A stretch of DNA of 64,000 nt from Gammaproteobacteria bacterium (GCA_011682695.1 JAACED010000001.1:25506-89505); one strand, 5' to 3'. Shown: positions 9,046-19,337, counted from the stretch's first letter. The notes: generated from the letters alone by a model not told the origin. Program-made: numbers and translations.

Positions 9046-10473
9046 CTACCCGAGAGCCGACTGCAGGGAACATACCTCTTCTACATCGCCGAGCGCCGTG
9101 GGAACATCTGCCGTGAGGATTTCGTACCCGTCCGACGTGACAAGCAAGTCGTCTTCGATCCTCACACCGATCCCGCGAAACTCCGTGGGGATAGCGTGCT
9201 CCACGTACCCCGCTTCGTCACGTTCCTCGGCCTCGACCTTGCGGGCAGCTTCCGTGCCGAGCCGATACCGTCGCTCCATCCAATCGTCCAGGTCGTATTC
9301 GAGGAGCGCGAACTTGCCGACCTCCCGCTCCGGATCGATGTAGATCCCCGGCTCGACCGTGAAGACCATGCCTGACTCCAGCACCCGAGAACCGGCGGCG
9401 TTCTTGTACGCGCCCACATCATGAACATCCATGCCGAGCCAGTGGCCGGTCCCGTGCATGAAGAACTCGCGATAGTGGTGCATGGCGATCGACTGGTCGG
9501 TTCCCTTCGGCAGCAAGCCCAGCTCAACGAGTCCCTCGGTGATGACCTTCCGGGCAGCAAGGTGCATTCGCTCGTAGGTCGCCCCGACGAGGACCTCGTC
9601 GAACGCGGCTCTCTGCGCGGCGAGCACGACTTCGTAGACGGCAGCTTGCGGCGCAGTGAACTTCCCGTTGACCGGGAAGGTACGTGTGACGTCGGCCCCC
9701 ATATACCCGTATTCGGCGGCTGCGTCGATCAGGAGGAGGTCTCCGTCCTGCATCTGCCTGTCGTTCTCGACGTAGTGAAGAATGCAGGCATTTGGACCGG
9801 AGGCAACGATGGAAGGGTAGGCGTTGCGGGAGGATCCCCCGGCACGGAACACATACTCCATCACCGCTTGGACTCGATCCTCGCCGACTCCCGGTTTCGC
9901 GAACTTCATCGCTTCGAGATGGCCTGCTCCAGTGATGGCGGCCGCCCTTCGAAGGAGGTCAATCTCGGTCGAGTCCTTTCGGAGCCGCATCTCTGCGAGT
10001 AGCGATGCAAGCTCGCCGATTCCGACGGGCACGGGCCTGCCATCCTTGAGATGAAATGTTCGTGCGGCGCCCAGTGGCCCGAGAATCCTCTCTGCCGTAT
10101 CTGTCCGGCAGTACAGCATCGGTCGCCCGATCAGGTACCCCCGGAGGCGTTCTTCGAATTCACTCAACGGATAGGCCATATCCGCCCCGAACTGCTCGAC
10201 GGCTCCCTCGACACCGGCCCTGCGGCCGACCCAGGTCTCTTGCTCCTTGTCCCGGGGACGGACGAACAGCACATACCGCTCGGCAGACTCCGATGGATTG
10301 AACACGGCGATCGCGCCGGGTTCCTCGAAACCGGTCAAGTAGTAGAAGTCACTGTCCTGGCGAAACTCATATTCGGTGTCGCTGTTTCTGGTCGTCTCCT
10401 TGGCTGCCGGAAGAATCGCGATCCCATCGCCAAGAAGCTCGAAGAGGCGTTGCCGCCGTGCCGAAGGATTCAT
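9046..10473 (-). CDS. pepP: Xaa-Pro aminopeptidase (M24B family)
   Basis: Removes N-terminal residues that precede proline. The 475-residue protein has an aminopeptidase-P N-terminal domain (about 1-165) and a pita-bread catalytic domain. All five metal ligands are visible: Asp in LLIDAAAEYG, Asp in GADVTRTF, His in MHGTGHWLGMDVHD, Glu in FTVEPGIYID and Glu in VRIEDDLLVT. TACGCT (10486-10481) ends 8 bases before ATG 10473, so it may have a leaderless promoter inside the end of the upstream gene. About 105 bases without a gene separate it from the DUF4388 gene. Confidence 0.92.
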   Translation of the reverse strand: MNPSARRQRLFELLGDGIAILPAAKETTRNSDTEYEFRQDSDFYYLTGFEEPGAIAVFNPSESAERYVLFVRPRDKEQETWVGRRAGVEGAVEQFGADMAYPLSEFEERLRGYLIGRPMLYCRTDTAERILGPLGAARTFHLKDGRPVPVGIGELASLLAEMRLRKDSTEIDLLRRAAAITGAGHLEAMKFAKPGVGEDRVQAVMEYVFRAGGSSRNAYPSIVASGPNACILHYVENDRQMQDGDLLLIDAAAEYGYMGADVTRTFPVNGKFTAPQAAVYEVVLAAQRAAFDEVLVGATYERMHLAARKVITEGLVELGLLPKGTDQSIAMHHYREFFMHGTGHWLGMDVHDVGAYKNAAGSRVLESGMVFTVEPGIYIDPEREVGKFALLEYDLDDWMERRYRLGTEAARKVEAEERDEAGYVEHAIPTEFRGIGVRIEDDLLVTSDGYEILTADVPTALGDVEEVCSLQSALG

Positions 10474-10491
10474 GGGCGTGAGCGTAGCGAC

Positions 10492-11610
10492 TCAGGCAAT
10501 CGCCGCACCGAGCAGCGTTCCGATCCCGAACACGATCCCGGCCGCGACGAGGCCGAAGATCATCTGACGCATTCCCGAGAACACGATGCTCCTCCCCGTG
10601 AGCAGAGCGATCCCGGCCCCGGTCACGAACAGAGCTACACCCGAGAGAGCCATGCTCCACGCGATCGCGACCGTTCCACCGCCGAAGAAGAAGGGGGTCA
10701 CGGGAACGATCGCCCCAAAGGCGAACAGGAAGAAGGACGTCCCGGCGGCCTCCCATGGATTCCCTCCCATCTCGTCGGGGTCGATGCCCAACTCCTCACG
10801 AGCGAGCGTATTCAGAGCGGTTTCCTGATCCTGCATGATGTGCGCCGCGAGTTCTCTGGCCCTGTCCTCGGGGAGTCCCTTTGCCTGATAGATCAAAGCG
10901 AGTTCCTCGGCCTCCTCTTCCGGCATCGCCTCCAGCTCCTCGGCTTCGATTTCCAGTTGCTTCGTGGCCAGTTCACGCGCAGACTGAACGCTCAGCCACT
11001 CGCCGAGCGCCATGGACGCCGCACCGGCGAGTAAGCCGGCAAGCCCTCCGATCAACACCGAGTCTCGCGAGAAAGTTGCACCGGCGACGCCCATGATCAG
11101 AGCCAGGTTCGACACGAGACCGTCGTTTGCACCCAGCACCGCTGCCCTGAGAGCGTTCCCTCCGACGGTTCTGTGCCGGCCTTCGATCCGGGCAAGAACA
11201 CTGCCCTCGACACCGTTCGTGGCTTCACCAGCGAGTGCGGAGAGGATGCGCGCATGTGATCGCTCGTCCGCCCGCATCCCTTCTCCTTCGGTCTCGGGCT
11301 GTTCGTCGTACATCGTCTGGCCTGCCTTTTCGGAGGCCGCCATGACGCCGACGAGTACCTGCGGTCCGACCCTCCGAGCCAGCGACATGACCAAGCGAGC
11401 CTTCAATGAGGGTTTCGCCGGCGGTACGGCTTTGTCGAGCGCTTCCAGACGCTCCACCCAAAACGAGGCGTGCCGCTCTTCGGTGTCGGCCAACTTGCGA
11501 TAGACCTCGACCAGATGCGGATCCGTCTCGAGATCGGCAAGCAACCGGTACTGGGCGGCCCCGTCGATCTCGTCCTGGTAGTTGTTCCGATAGCGGGCGG
11601 CATCATCCAT
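10492..11610 (-). CDS. Ferritin-like domain fused to VIT1/CCC1 transporter
   Basis: A 372-residue fusion. Residues 1-140 form a rubrerythrin-like four-helix bundle with paired metal ligands (TEERHASFW and ADERSHARIL). Residues about 145-372 are a VIT1/CCC1 metal transporter domain with five probable helices and the hallmark LGANDGLVSNLALIMGVAGA, then GEWLSVQSARE. Such proteins (MbfA-like) export or store iron or manganese in other bacteria, so metal detoxification is a reasonable inference. TAGGCT (11623-11618) ends 8 bases before ATG 11610, suggesting a leaderless mRNA separate from argH. Confidence 0.85.
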   Translation of the reverse strand: MDDAARYRNNYQDEIDGAAQYRLLADLETDPHLVEVYRKLADTEERHASFWVERLEALDKAVPPAKPSLKARLVMSLARRVGPQVLVGVMAASEKAGQTMYDEQPETEGEGMRADERSHARILSALAGEATNGVEGSVLARIEGRHRTVGGNALRAAVLGANDGLVSNLALIMGVAGATFSRDSVLIGGLAGLLAGAASMALGEWLSVQSARELATKQLEIEAEELEAMPEEEAEELALIYQAKGLPEDRARELAAHIMQDQETALNTLAREELGIDPDEMGGNPWEAAGTSFFLFAFGAIVPVTPFFFGGGTVAIAWSMALSGVALFVTGAGIALLTGRSIVFSGMRQMIFGLVAAGIVFGIGTLLGAAIA

Positions 11611-11670
11611 GCCGATCAGCCTACCTGTGGGGAAACCCTCAGGGCTCGGACCAAACCGGTGTGTCCAGGC

Positions 11671-13008
11671 TCAATTCAGCCAATCGCGCAGGTGGGCGAT
11701 CTGGTCTGCAACCTGGACATCCAACCTGCGCCGCTGGACACTCCCCTTCGGATCGAGCAAGTCCAGATCCTGCGGCTGGAACAGCCCATGTGAGGAAGTC
11801 AGCTCGTCCACCGAGAGATCCGACAGGTTCCTGTCCTCCGACACCAATCGGGCGACCAGTTCCCCCACCGATTGATGGGCCTCGCGGAACGGCACGCCTC
11901 GGCCAACCAGTGCTTCGGCAAGGTCCAGGGCCGCAACCCACGACGACGGCTCCGGAGCATGGAACTCGGCACTCGTCAGCAACCCGGCCAGAACCTCCAG
12001 CGCGCCGGCGAGCACGTCGTCGGCATGGAATACGGCCGCCTTGTCTTCCTGAAGATCTCGGTTGTAGGCCATCGGAAGACCCTTCTGGAGGGTCAGAATC
12101 GACACGACATCCCCGATGACCCGTGCGCTCTTGCCCCGCACGAGTTCAGCGATGTCGGGATTCTTCTTCTGTGGCAGCGCCGACGAACCCGTCGAGTATC
12201 TGTCGGAGAATGTCAGCCAATCGAACTCACTCGTAGCCCACAGCACGAGTTCCTCCGCCAATCGCGACAGCGTCACCATCGATTGTGCTGCACAGAATGT
12301 GTACTCGGCCACGATGTCGCGAGATCCGACGGCCTCGATCGAGTTCTCGAACACCGCCGCCATGCCGAGCGAATCCGCGACCGATCGCGGGTCCAACGGC
12401 AAGCTGCTTCCCCCTGCCGCACCGGCTCCAAGGGGAGAGACATCCAGTCTGGCCATCACGCCACCAAACCGGTCCGCATCTCTGCGAAGCATCCAAGCGT
12501 ACGCGAGCAGATGATGTGCCAGCGGAATAGCCTGCGCCTGCTGCAGGTGCGTGTAGACGGGAACCACCACGGACCCGACATCTTCGGCTGCCTGAACGAG
12601 CACACCCACCAGCGACCGTATCTGGGCGATCCGATCGAAGGCCGCCCGCTTCAGATACAGGCGCGTGTCGAGCGCAATCTGATCGTTGCGGGACCGCCCC
12701 GTGTGAAGCTTGCCGGCAAGTGGACCAACGAGTTCGTACAGGCGCCGTTCGACGGCGGAGTGGACATCCTCGTCGGTCGCGGAGAACATGAACCCGTCGT
12801 TCTCGGATTCCTCGAGAACCACGACGAGGCCTTCCACCAACCGATCGGCTTGCTCAGAAGAGAGGATTCCCACTTCGCCGAGCATCTTCACATGCGCGAG
12901 TGAACCCTCGATGTCCACGCCGAGAAGTCGCCGGTCTGCATGGTCGACGGTAAACCGCCACATGGCTTCGTCGGGCGGCTCCTCGAATCGGCCTCCCCAG
13001 AGTGTCAC
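11671..13008 (-). CDS. argH: Argininosuccinate lyase
   Basis: Splits argininosuccinate into arginine and fumarate, the last arginine step. The 445-residue fumarase/aspartase-fold protein carries the signature [12 protein letters not shown] near residue 275, the N-terminal [17 protein letters not shown] and the [15 protein letters not shown] block. Its start overlaps the argG stop by four bases (13005-13008). It ends the argR-argG-argH unit; the next leftward gene has its own apparent promoter. Confidence 0.96.
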   Translation of the reverse strand: MTLWGGRFEEPPDEAMWRFTVDHADRRLLGVDIEGSLAHVKMLGEVGILSSEQADRLVEGLVVVLEESENDGFMFSATDEDVHSAVERRLYELVGPLAGKLHTGRSRNDQIALDTRLYLKRAAFDRIAQIRSLVGVLVQAAEDVGSVVVPVYTHLQQAQAIPLAHHLLAYAWMLRRDADRFGGVMARLDVSPLGAGAAGGSSLPLDPRSVADSLGMAAVFENSIEAVGSRDIVAEYTFCAAQSMVTLSRLAEELVLWATSEFDWLTFSDRYSTGSSALPQKKNPDIAELVRGKSARVIGDVVSILTLQKGLPMAYNRDLQEDKAAVFHADDVLAGALEVLAGLLTSAEFHAPEPSSWVAALDLAEALVGRGVPFREAHQSVGELVARLVSEDRNLSDLSVDELTSSHGLFQPQDLDLLDPKGSVQRRRLDVQVADQIAHLRDWLN

Positions 13009-14210
13009 TCACCCTCCCCCAGACGATGCTCGGCGAGGGTGCGCAGCCGCAGTCCCTGCAGACGGATGAACCCGGCTGCGTCTGCCTGGTCGTACACATC
13101 GTCCTCTTCGAAGGTCACCGTCGCCTGATCGTAGAGGGCGTAGCGGTCGGATCGTCTGCCCTCCACGGTTACCTGACCCTTGTACAGCTTGAGGCGAGCA
13201 TCACCGGAGACACGACCCTGTATGTTGTCCATGAACGCCTGAAGCGCTTCACGTTCTGGAGCGAACCAGAATCCGTTGTAGACCATGTCCGCGTAACGGG
13301 GAACGAGTTCATCGCGCAGATGAGCGACCTCACGGTCGAGTGTGATCGACTCGACCGCCTTGTGGGCATGTTGCAGGATCGTCCCACCGGGCGTCTCATA
13401 CACCCCTCTGCTCTTCATCCCCACGAAGCGGTTCTCCACGATGTCGACCCGTCCGATTCCGTGCCTGCCGCCAAGCTCGTTCATCAGAACGAGCAGGTCG
13501 GTGGGTTGGAGTTCCTCGCCGTTCACTGCGACGGGATCTCCCTTCCGATACGTGATCGTCACCCATTCGGGATCCTCGGGACCGTCCTCGGGAGCGACGG
13601 TCATGCGGAACATCTCCTTGGGAGGAGCCACCCACGGATCTTCCAGGACTCCCCCTTCGTAGGAGATGTGGAGTATGTTGGCATCCATGCTGTACGGCCT
13701 CTCCGGTGTCACCGGGATCGGGATGCCCCGACTCTCCGCATAGGCTACGAGGTCGGCGCGCCCTTTGAGGTCCCACTCTCTCCACGGTGCGATCACCCGG
13801 ATGTCCGGCTTGAGAGCATACGCAGAGAGTTCGAACCGAACCTGATCGTTGCCTTTTCCAGTCGCACCATGTGCAATCGCATCTGCACCCATGGCCTCGG
13901 CCACCCGCACCATCCCCTTGGCAATCACGGGGCGGGCAAGAGAGGTCCCCAGCAGGTAATACCATTCGTACACCGCGTTGGCACGAAGGGCAGGCAATAC
14001 GTACTCACTGACGAATTCGTCCCGAAGGTCTTCCGTGATCGCCTCCACGGCACCCGTTTTCAGCGCTTTGACGCGGGCCTCTTCGACCTCTTCGCCCTGG
14101 CCGACGTCTGCCGTGTATGCGATCACCTCCGCGTCGTACTCCTCGATCAACCACTTGAGAATGATCGACGTGTCCAATCCACCGGAGTACGCCAATACGA
14201 CCTTCATCAT
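13005..14210 (-). CDS. argG: Argininosuccinate synthase
   Basis: Condenses citrulline and aspartate with ATP to argininosuccinate. The P-loop pyrophosphatase motif [12 protein letters not shown] is at residues 4-15, followed by family blocks [23 protein letters not shown] and the C-terminal multimerisation helix. I use ATG 14210 because it overlaps the argR stop as ATGA; ATG 14207 is equally possible and gives [10 protein letters not shown]. Its citrulline must come from an ornithine carbamoyltransferase encoded elsewhere, since argF is not in this window. Confidence 0.96.
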   Translation of the reverse strand: MMKVVLAYSGGLDTSIILKWLIEEYDAEVIAYTADVGQGEEVEEARVKALKTGAVEAITEDLRDEFVSEYVLPALRANAVYEWYYLLGTSLARPVIAKGMVRVAEAMGADAIAHGATGKGNDQVRFELSAYALKPDIRVIAPWREWDLKGRADLVAYAESRGIPIPVTPERPYSMDANILHISYEGGVLEDPWVAPPKEMFRMTVAPEDGPEDPEWVTITYRKGDPVAVNGEELQPTDLLVLMNELGGRHGIGRVDIVENRFVGMKSRGVYETPGGTILQHAHKAVESITLDREVAHLRDELVPRYADMVYNGFWFAPEREALQAFMDNIQGRVSGDARLKLYKGQVTVEGRRSDRYALYDQATVTFEEDDVYDQADAAGFIRLQGLRLRTLAEHRLGEGE

Positions 14211-14656
14211 CCAACTCCGATCTGTTCGAGTGTCTTGGCAAGCCAATTCCCACCATGCTGCTCATCCGCCACGATCAGTACGGTGTCATCTCCGGCAACC
14301 GTGCCGAGGACACCGTCGAGACCGGAACGGTCGATTGATCCGGCCAGTACTTGGGCTGCACCCGGAGGTGTCTTCACCACAACGAGATTGCCGCTCGCCT
14401 TGATTTCGTTGGCGAATTCGGCCAGAACCCGGTCCAAGCCACCGTCATCTCTCCGCATCGTCTGTAAGGCATAGACGAATTCGTTCCCCTGCCCGCGAAC
14501 CTTGACTGCTCCGAGTTCCTTCAGGTCCCGGGAGACGGTCGCCTGGGTTACTGCAAATCCCTCATCCGTCAACAGATCCGCCAGCTCATGCTGGCTCGAC
14601 ACGTCCAGCGTCGTGATGATGCGGCGAATCGCTCGCCGCCGCGCAGCAGTCTTCAT
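14207..14656 (-). CDS. argR: Arginine repressor ArgR
   Basis: Arginine-responsive repressor of 149 residues. It has an N-terminal winged helix (about 1-70) with the recognition segment [16 protein letters not shown], and a C-terminal hexamerisation/arginine-binding domain with [14 protein letters not shown] and the acidic pair in [13 protein letters not shown] 14656 gives the usual N-terminus; a longer TTG start would run through the operator. A perfect 16-bp palindrome overlaps its -10, so autoregulation is likely. Confidence 0.94.
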   Translation of the reverse strand: MKTAARRRAIRRIITTLDVSSQHELADLLTDEGFAVTQATVSRDLKELGAVKVRGQGNEFVYALQTMRRDDGGLDRVLAEFANEIKASGNLVVVKTPPGAAQVLAGSIDRSGLDGVLGTVAGDDTVLIVADEQHGGNWLAKTLEQIGVG

Positions 14657-14665
14657 GATCCATGG

Positions 14666-14684
14666 ATTATACGCATATGCGTAT
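14666..14684 (-). promoter_or_regulatory. argR promoter with ARG-box palindrome
   Basis: The perfect palindrome ATACGCATATGCGTAT (14669-14684) overlaps a consensus -10 TATAAT (14671-14666, minus strand), which ends 10 bases before ATG 14656. A nearly identical element lies over the argC promoter (13 of 16 matches). Position and recurrence at both arg units indicate an ArgR operator. Binding itself is inferred. Confidence 0.7.
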
Positions 14685-14770
14685 GGACCATGCAATGTCG
14701 CAGAAACGCGTATCGACGTTGCGACCGAGAAGTACTCATTTCATCGGCCACGCTGCCGATATACACACAC

Positions 14771-16048
14771 GTGACCATTCTGCCCCAGGGCCGCGGCTGG
14801 GCCCGCACCGACGACGGCAGGCTCGTTACCTTGTACCTGAGGATGCGAGTCTGGCTTTCTGCGAGTGCGGCCTCCCTCACCACGTTGATGTTCCTCCTGT
14901 CCGGATCCCCGGAGGCGGCACGGCTCGCAATCGTCACGACGTTGCTTGCCGTCCATGCGCAAATTGGGCGTCGCCAGGACGATCGCCGCGTAGCAAGGGC
15001 ACTCCTTGCCGACGCCACCGTGGTGGGTCTGACGCTGACCACGATCGCCATTCCCGCTGTGGCCATCGCAGGACTGGCGTTTCTCATCGCCGTGTCCACC
15101 CTTCTCCTCTCGCACCGTCACGCCGTTCTCGTGTGGGTGTACGGTGTCGGCTGGGCCGCTCTGTCCGTCTGGCAGACCAACAACCCGCGATCCCTCCCCG
15201 ACCCGATCCAAAAGCCTGCAGAAGCAATTGCGATCGTCTTCTTCCTTGGAAGCCTCGCTGCAGTCGTGGGCATCGTCACCAAGGCACTTCGCCGCTCGGC
15301 CCGTGAGCAGATCGATGCTCGAAAGACGATCGAAGTCCGTGAGCAACAGCTCCGATCCTCGAACGCCAAGCTCTCGGCCCTGGTCTTGTCGAAAGACCAG
15401 TTCATCGCTGCCGTATCGCACGAACTCAGGACACCTCTCACAGCCGTCGTCGGCCTGGCGAGAGAACTCACCCAACGAGAATTCCACAGAGACGAGCGGA
15501 TCGAGTTCCAGGACATCATCGCCGTGCAGGCAAGCGAGGTGTCCAACATCGTCGAGGATCTCCTGGTCGCTGCTCGAAGAGACGTCGGAATCACCGTGCA
15601 CCCGGAGCGCTGCCACCTCCCCGACCTACTCCACACGGTCGCTTCGGCAATCCCAGTCCCCATCAGCATGACCTTCGAGGATCAACTCGAGGCCTTCGCC
15701 GACCCGCTACGTCTTCGTCAGGTGATCCGCAACCTTCTGACCAACGCCCAGCGATATGGCGGAAAGCACATCGAACTCGAAGCAGCGAGCAACAACGAGA
15801 CAATCACGATCGAGGTCCGCGACGACGGGCCGGGTATCGAAGGTATCGACGCCGAGCGGATCTTTCAGGCATACGAGACCGCATCGACCATTGTCGCCCA
15901 GCCCGCATCGATCGGCCTCGGCCTCTCCGTCGCCCGAACGCTTGCCCGTCTCATGGGCGGCGACGTTCGGCATCGTCGCGACGACGGCTGGACCGTCTTC
16001 TCATTGGAAGTACCGGCTGTCTCTCCGGATACCTCAACGTGCTCCTAA
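14771..16048 (+). CDS. Orphan sensor histidine kinase
   Basis: A 425-residue membrane kinase. Residues about 28-172 contain five or six hydrophobic helices with no large external domain. A short coiled linker (175-205) leads to HisKA with phospho-acceptor His217 in AAVSHELRTPL, then an HATPase domain with N-box LRQVIRNLLTNAQRYGG, DDGPGI and GLGLSVARTLARLMGG. No response regulator is adjacent. GTG 14771 is preferred: TATACA (14760-14765) ends 6 bases before it and upstream codons are unlike protein. It is divergent from argR; the signal is unknown. Confidence 0.85.
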   Translation: MTILPQGRGWARTDDGRLVTLYLRMRVWLSASAASLTTLMFLLSGSPEAARLAIVTTLLAVHAQIGRRQDDRRVARALLADATVVGLTLTTIAIPAVAIAGLAFLIAVSTLLLSHRHAVLVWVYGVGWAALSVWQTNNPRSLPDPIQKPAEAIAIVFFLGSLAAVVGIVTKALRRSAREQIDARKTIEVREQQLRSSNAKLSALVLSKDQFIAAVSHELRTPLTAVVGLARELTQREFHRDERIEFQDIIAVQASEVSNIVEDLLVAARRDVGITVHPERCHLPDLLHTVASAIPVPISMTFEDQLEAFADPLRLRQVIRNLLTNAQRYGGKHIELEAASNNETITIEVRDDGPGIEGIDAERIFQAYETASTIVAQPASIGLGLSVARTLARLMGGDVRHRRDDGWTVFSLEVPAVSPDTSTCS

Positions 16049-16243
16049 CGCCTTGACTGGACGTTCGAGAGTGAGAAGTGAGGCGTTGCTCTCCCCGCCG
16101 CCCGCACATCTCCCTGTGCCGCCCAACCCATTGTCATCGACCAATGCCCGGGACGATGGAAGGTTCCGCGTCCAACCGGCGTTCGCGGATCTCCCTTTCG
16201 TCGCACGAGAAATTCGACTTCCTTCCGTAGACTCGAAGATCCA

Positions 16244-18226
16244 ATGACGTCCGAACCAACCGTCGCCCCGTACGGAACCTGGCAGTCACCCATCTCCGCA
16301 GCATCGGTTGCTGCCGGATCCGTCCGTCTCGACGAGCCACGCATCGATGGTGACCGAGTGCTCTGGCTGGAATCCCGACCGTCGGACGGGGGCCGAACGG
16401 TCGTGGTCGAACGACAGAGAGAGGGTACGGTTCGAGATCTCACGCCGGACGGTTTCAACGTTCGCTCTCGGGTTCACGAGTACGGGGGTGGCGCATACCT
16501 CATCTCGGGAGAAGCGCTGTTCTTCTCCAACTGGAGTGATCAGCGCATCTATCGTCAAGACCCCGGGAACCGGCCGGTACCGATCACCCCTGAGCCTCCG
16601 GTACCTGCCGCATGGCGTTACGCAGACGGCAGACTCACACCCGACGGTCGATCGATCGTGTGCGTACGCGAGCGTCACGAGTCCGGGGAAACCATCAACG
16701 AGCTGGTCCAGGTCCCCACCGATGGCGCTACCGATCCTCGCATTCTCGTCGGTGGCCACGACTTTTTCTCGTCACCGCGTATCAGCAGGGACGGAACTCG
16801 ACTCGCATGGCTCAGTTGGGATCATCCGAACATGCCTTGGGACGGTACCGAACTCTGGTCCGCCGAACTTCTTCCGGACTGTACGCTCGGAACACGAAGA
16901 AAAGTCTGCGGTGGGTCCGCCGAGTCGATCGTCCAGCCCGAGTGGGGTCCGGACGGTTCTCTCTATTGGCTCTCGGATCAGACGGGTTTCTGGAACCTGT
17001 ACCGCGACAATGAACCCCTCGCACCGGTCGACGCAGACTGTGCCGGTCCGGCATGGATGCTCGGACGGACCTACTTCGGGTTTCTCGACGCTGGGCGCAT
17101 TGCGATGACGATCACGGAGTCCGGCTTCGATCACGTCATCATCCTCAATAGCGATGGCAGCCACATTCGTCTGGATCTGCCTCTCGGCACGCATCGGGGC
17201 CGGCTCGCCACAGATGGGAAGAGCACCATTGTGGTGATCTCCGGGTCCCCTTCATCTCTCGACGCAGTTCGTGAGATCAACACCGTCACCGGCGAGATCA
17301 AACCCCTCGTGTCTGCGGGTTCTCTCGACCCGGCATACATCTCGGCAGCACAACCGATCAGATTCCCGACCGATGACGGTCCTGCACATGCTTTCTTCTA
17401 CCCGCCTGCCAATGCCGATTTCGAAGGGCCGGACACAGAACTGCCCCCCCTGGTGGTCTTCAGCCACGGAGGTCCAACCGGTGCAACACGCCCGGATCTC
17501 GATCCGACGATCCAGTTCTTCACGAGCCGCGGCATCGCTGTCGTCGACGTCAACTATGGCGGCAGCACCGGATACGGTCGAGGGTACCGACAGCGTCTGC
17601 GCGGAACGTGGGGGATCGTCGATACGCGGGACTGCATCGCGGCAGCTCGTCATCTCGTATCGGAAGGCCTCGTGGACGGAGACCGCATGGCCATCAGGGG
17701 TGCAAGCGCCGGCGGTTTTACGACGCTGTCTGCGCTGACCTTTCATGACGTGTTCCAGGTCGGCGCCAGCTACTACGGCGTAGGAGACCTCGAGGCTCTT
17801 GCCCGCGATACGCACAAGTTCGAGGCGATGTACCTGGACAGCCTCATTGGACCATATCCACGGTATGCAGGGGCCTATCGCCAACGTTCACCGATCCACT
17901 TCACCGAGCGACTCTCCTGCCCCGTGATCCTCTTCCAGGGACTCGAGGACCAGGTCGTGCGCCCGGCACAGGCGGAGGCCATGGTCGCAGCCTTGAAGGA
18001 GCGCGGAATCCCGTACGCGTACGTGACCTTCAGGGGAGAACAGCACGGGTTTCGCCAGGCAGAGCACATAGCCCAAGCACTGAACGATGAACTTTCGTTC
18101 TACGGGCAGGCCCTCGGATTCACCCCGAGGGACATCCCTCTGCTCCTCAGACAGAACGTGACGACGACTCCATCGCGGACGCGAATCGGTGGATGGCGAG
18201 GTCCACGTTCCTGGCTTCGATCGTGA
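16244..18226 (+). CDS. S9-family prolyl oligopeptidase / acylaminoacyl-peptidase
   Basis: A 660-residue serine peptidase with a beta-propeller N-terminal region (about 30-360) and a C-terminal alpha/beta-hydrolase domain. The triad is visible: Ser488 in GASAGGF, Asp569 in GLEDQVV and His601 in GEQHGF; an oxyanion segment VFSHGGPTG lies near 410. No signal peptide is evident, so it is probably cytoplasmic. TAGACT (16228-16233) ends 11 bases before ATG 16244. Its 3' end overlaps argD tail-to-tail by 80 bases, so one of the two last segments may be shorter in function. Confidence 0.88.
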   Translation: MTSEPTVAPYGTWQSPISAASVAAGSVRLDEPRIDGDRVLWLESRPSDGGRTVVVERQREGTVRDLTPDGFNVRSRVHEYGGGAYLISGEALFFSNWSDQRIYRQDPGNRPVPITPEPPVPAAWRYADGRLTPDGRSIVCVRERHESGETINELVQVPTDGATDPRILVGGHDFFSSPRISRDGTRLAWLSWDHPNMPWDGTELWSAELLPDCTLGTRRKVCGGSAESIVQPEWGPDGSLYWLSDQTGFWNLYRDNEPLAPVDADCAGPAWMLGRTYFGFLDAGRIAMTITESGFDHVIILNSDGSHIRLDLPLGTHRGRLATDGKSTIVVISGSPSSLDAVREINTVTGEIKPLVSAGSLDPAYISAAQPIRFPTDDGPAHAFFYPPANADFEGPDTELPPLVVFSHGGPTGATRPDLDPTIQFFTSRGIAVVDVNYGGSTGYGRGYRQRLRGTWGIVDTRDCIAAARHLVSEGLVDGDRMAIRGASAGGFTTLSALTFHDVFQVGASYYGVGDLEALARDTHKFEAMYLDSLIGPYPRYAGAYRQRSPIHFTERLSCPVILFQGLEDQVVRPAQAEAMVAALKERGIPYAYVTFRGEQHGFRQAEHIAQALNDELSFYGQALGFTPRDIPLLLRQNVTTTPSRTRIGGWRGPRSWLRS

Positions 18227-19337
18227 GGGGCGGCGTGAATCGAACGGCATCGGGTTTCACCGCGTTGACGACCAGTCCCTCTCTCAGCGCTGCCTCCGTC
18301 ACGGCCACTGCGTTCGGTTGATCGAGGACCGCCGCCAGAAGCAGCCCCCGGCCGCGAACCTCACGCACGCCTCCGATTGCCGACAGCCCGGCTCGTAACT
18401 GCGCCGAACGGGCAAGGCAGTTTTCTTGCAGATCACGAGAATCGATTTCGTCGAGCACTGCACATGCGGCTGCACTGACGACCGGGCCGCCTCCGAATGT
18501 CGTTGCATGATCCCCGTACTCGAACGCGACGGCGACATCGCTGCGTGCGAGACAAGCACCGATCGGAAGCCCGTTGGCGAGACCCTTCGCGACAGTCGCA
18601 ATGTCGGGCTCGAACCCGAGCGATTGCCATGAGAACCACGTGCCCGTCCGTCCGACACCGGCCTGCACGTCATCGACGATCATGGCCACGTCCGAGATGT
18701 CGCACAAATGTCGCACGGATCGGAGGTATCCCTCATCGAGCGGGAGGACTCCTCCCTCCCCTTGGATGGTCTCAACTATCACCGCTGCGGTGTTCGTCCC
18801 TATGACGGCGGCGAGAGCATCGATGTCTCCCGGAGGAACCTGTCGAAAGCCGGGCGGCAGTGGCTGGAAAGTTATCTGTTTTGAGGGCTGACCCGTAGCT
18901 GCGAGCGTTGCGAGCGTACGACCGTGAAAAGAACCGTCGAGCGTCACGATCTCGAACGCTTCCGGGCCCTTGCGTTTCTGTGACCACCTACGTGCAAGCT
19001 TGATGGCGCATTCGTTGGCAGTCGCTCCGTCGTTGGCGAAGAACACCTGGTCGAGACCGGAGAGTTCGCTCAAGCGCTCGGCGAGCACCACCTGAGGCTC
19101 CGTGTAGAAGAGGTTCGACACATGGACCAGCGTTCCCATCTGACGCTCGACTGCCTCTCGTATCCGTGGATTGGCGTGTCCCACCCCCGTGACGGCCAAA
19201 CCCGCCAGGCAGTCGACGTAGAGGCGCCCCTCGTCGTCGAACAGCCACACGCCCTCACCACGTGTAAAGACGACGGAATGGCGCCGATACGTCTGCATCA
19301 CAGCTCTTGCCTCGCGATGACGCAGTTCTTCAGACAT
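18147..19337 (-). CDS. argD: Acetylornithine aminotransferase
   Basis: PLP enzyme that converts N-acetylglutamate semialdehyde to N-acetylornithine. The PLP lysine is about Lys251 in IATVAKGLANGLPIGA; other blocks are FFANDGATANECAIKLAR, DDVQAGVGRTG and the phosphate-binding HATTFGGGPV. ATG 19337 (MSEELRHREARAV) is chosen over TTG 19343; it overlaps the argB stop by eight bases, so translation is coupled. It ends the argC-J-B-D operon and overlaps the convergent peptidase gene for 80 bases. Confidence 0.95.
   Translation of the reverse strand: MSEELRHREARAVMQTYRRHSVVFTRGEGVWLFDDEGRLYVDCLAGLAVTGVGHANPRIREAVERQMGTLVHVSNLFYTEPQVVLAERLSELSGLDQVFFANDGATANECAIKLARRWSQKRKGPEAFEIVTLDGSFHGRTLATLAATGQPSKQITFQPLPPGFRQVPPGDIDALAAVIGTNTAAVIVETIQGEGGVLPLDEGYLRSVRHLCDISDVAMIVDDVQAGVGRTGTWFSWQSLGFEPDIATVAKGLANGLPIGACLARSDVAVAFEYGDHATTFGGGPVVSAAACAVLDEIDSRDLQENCLARSAQLRAGLSAIGGVREVRGRGLLLAAVLDQPNAVAVTEAALREGLVVNAVKPDAVRFTPPLTIEARNVDLAIHRFASAMESSSRSV

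Noticed and set aside
13002-14474. 490-codon plus-strand frame opposite argG and argR
   Set aside because: Antisense shadow of argG; no recognisable domains and it runs across the argG/argR junction.
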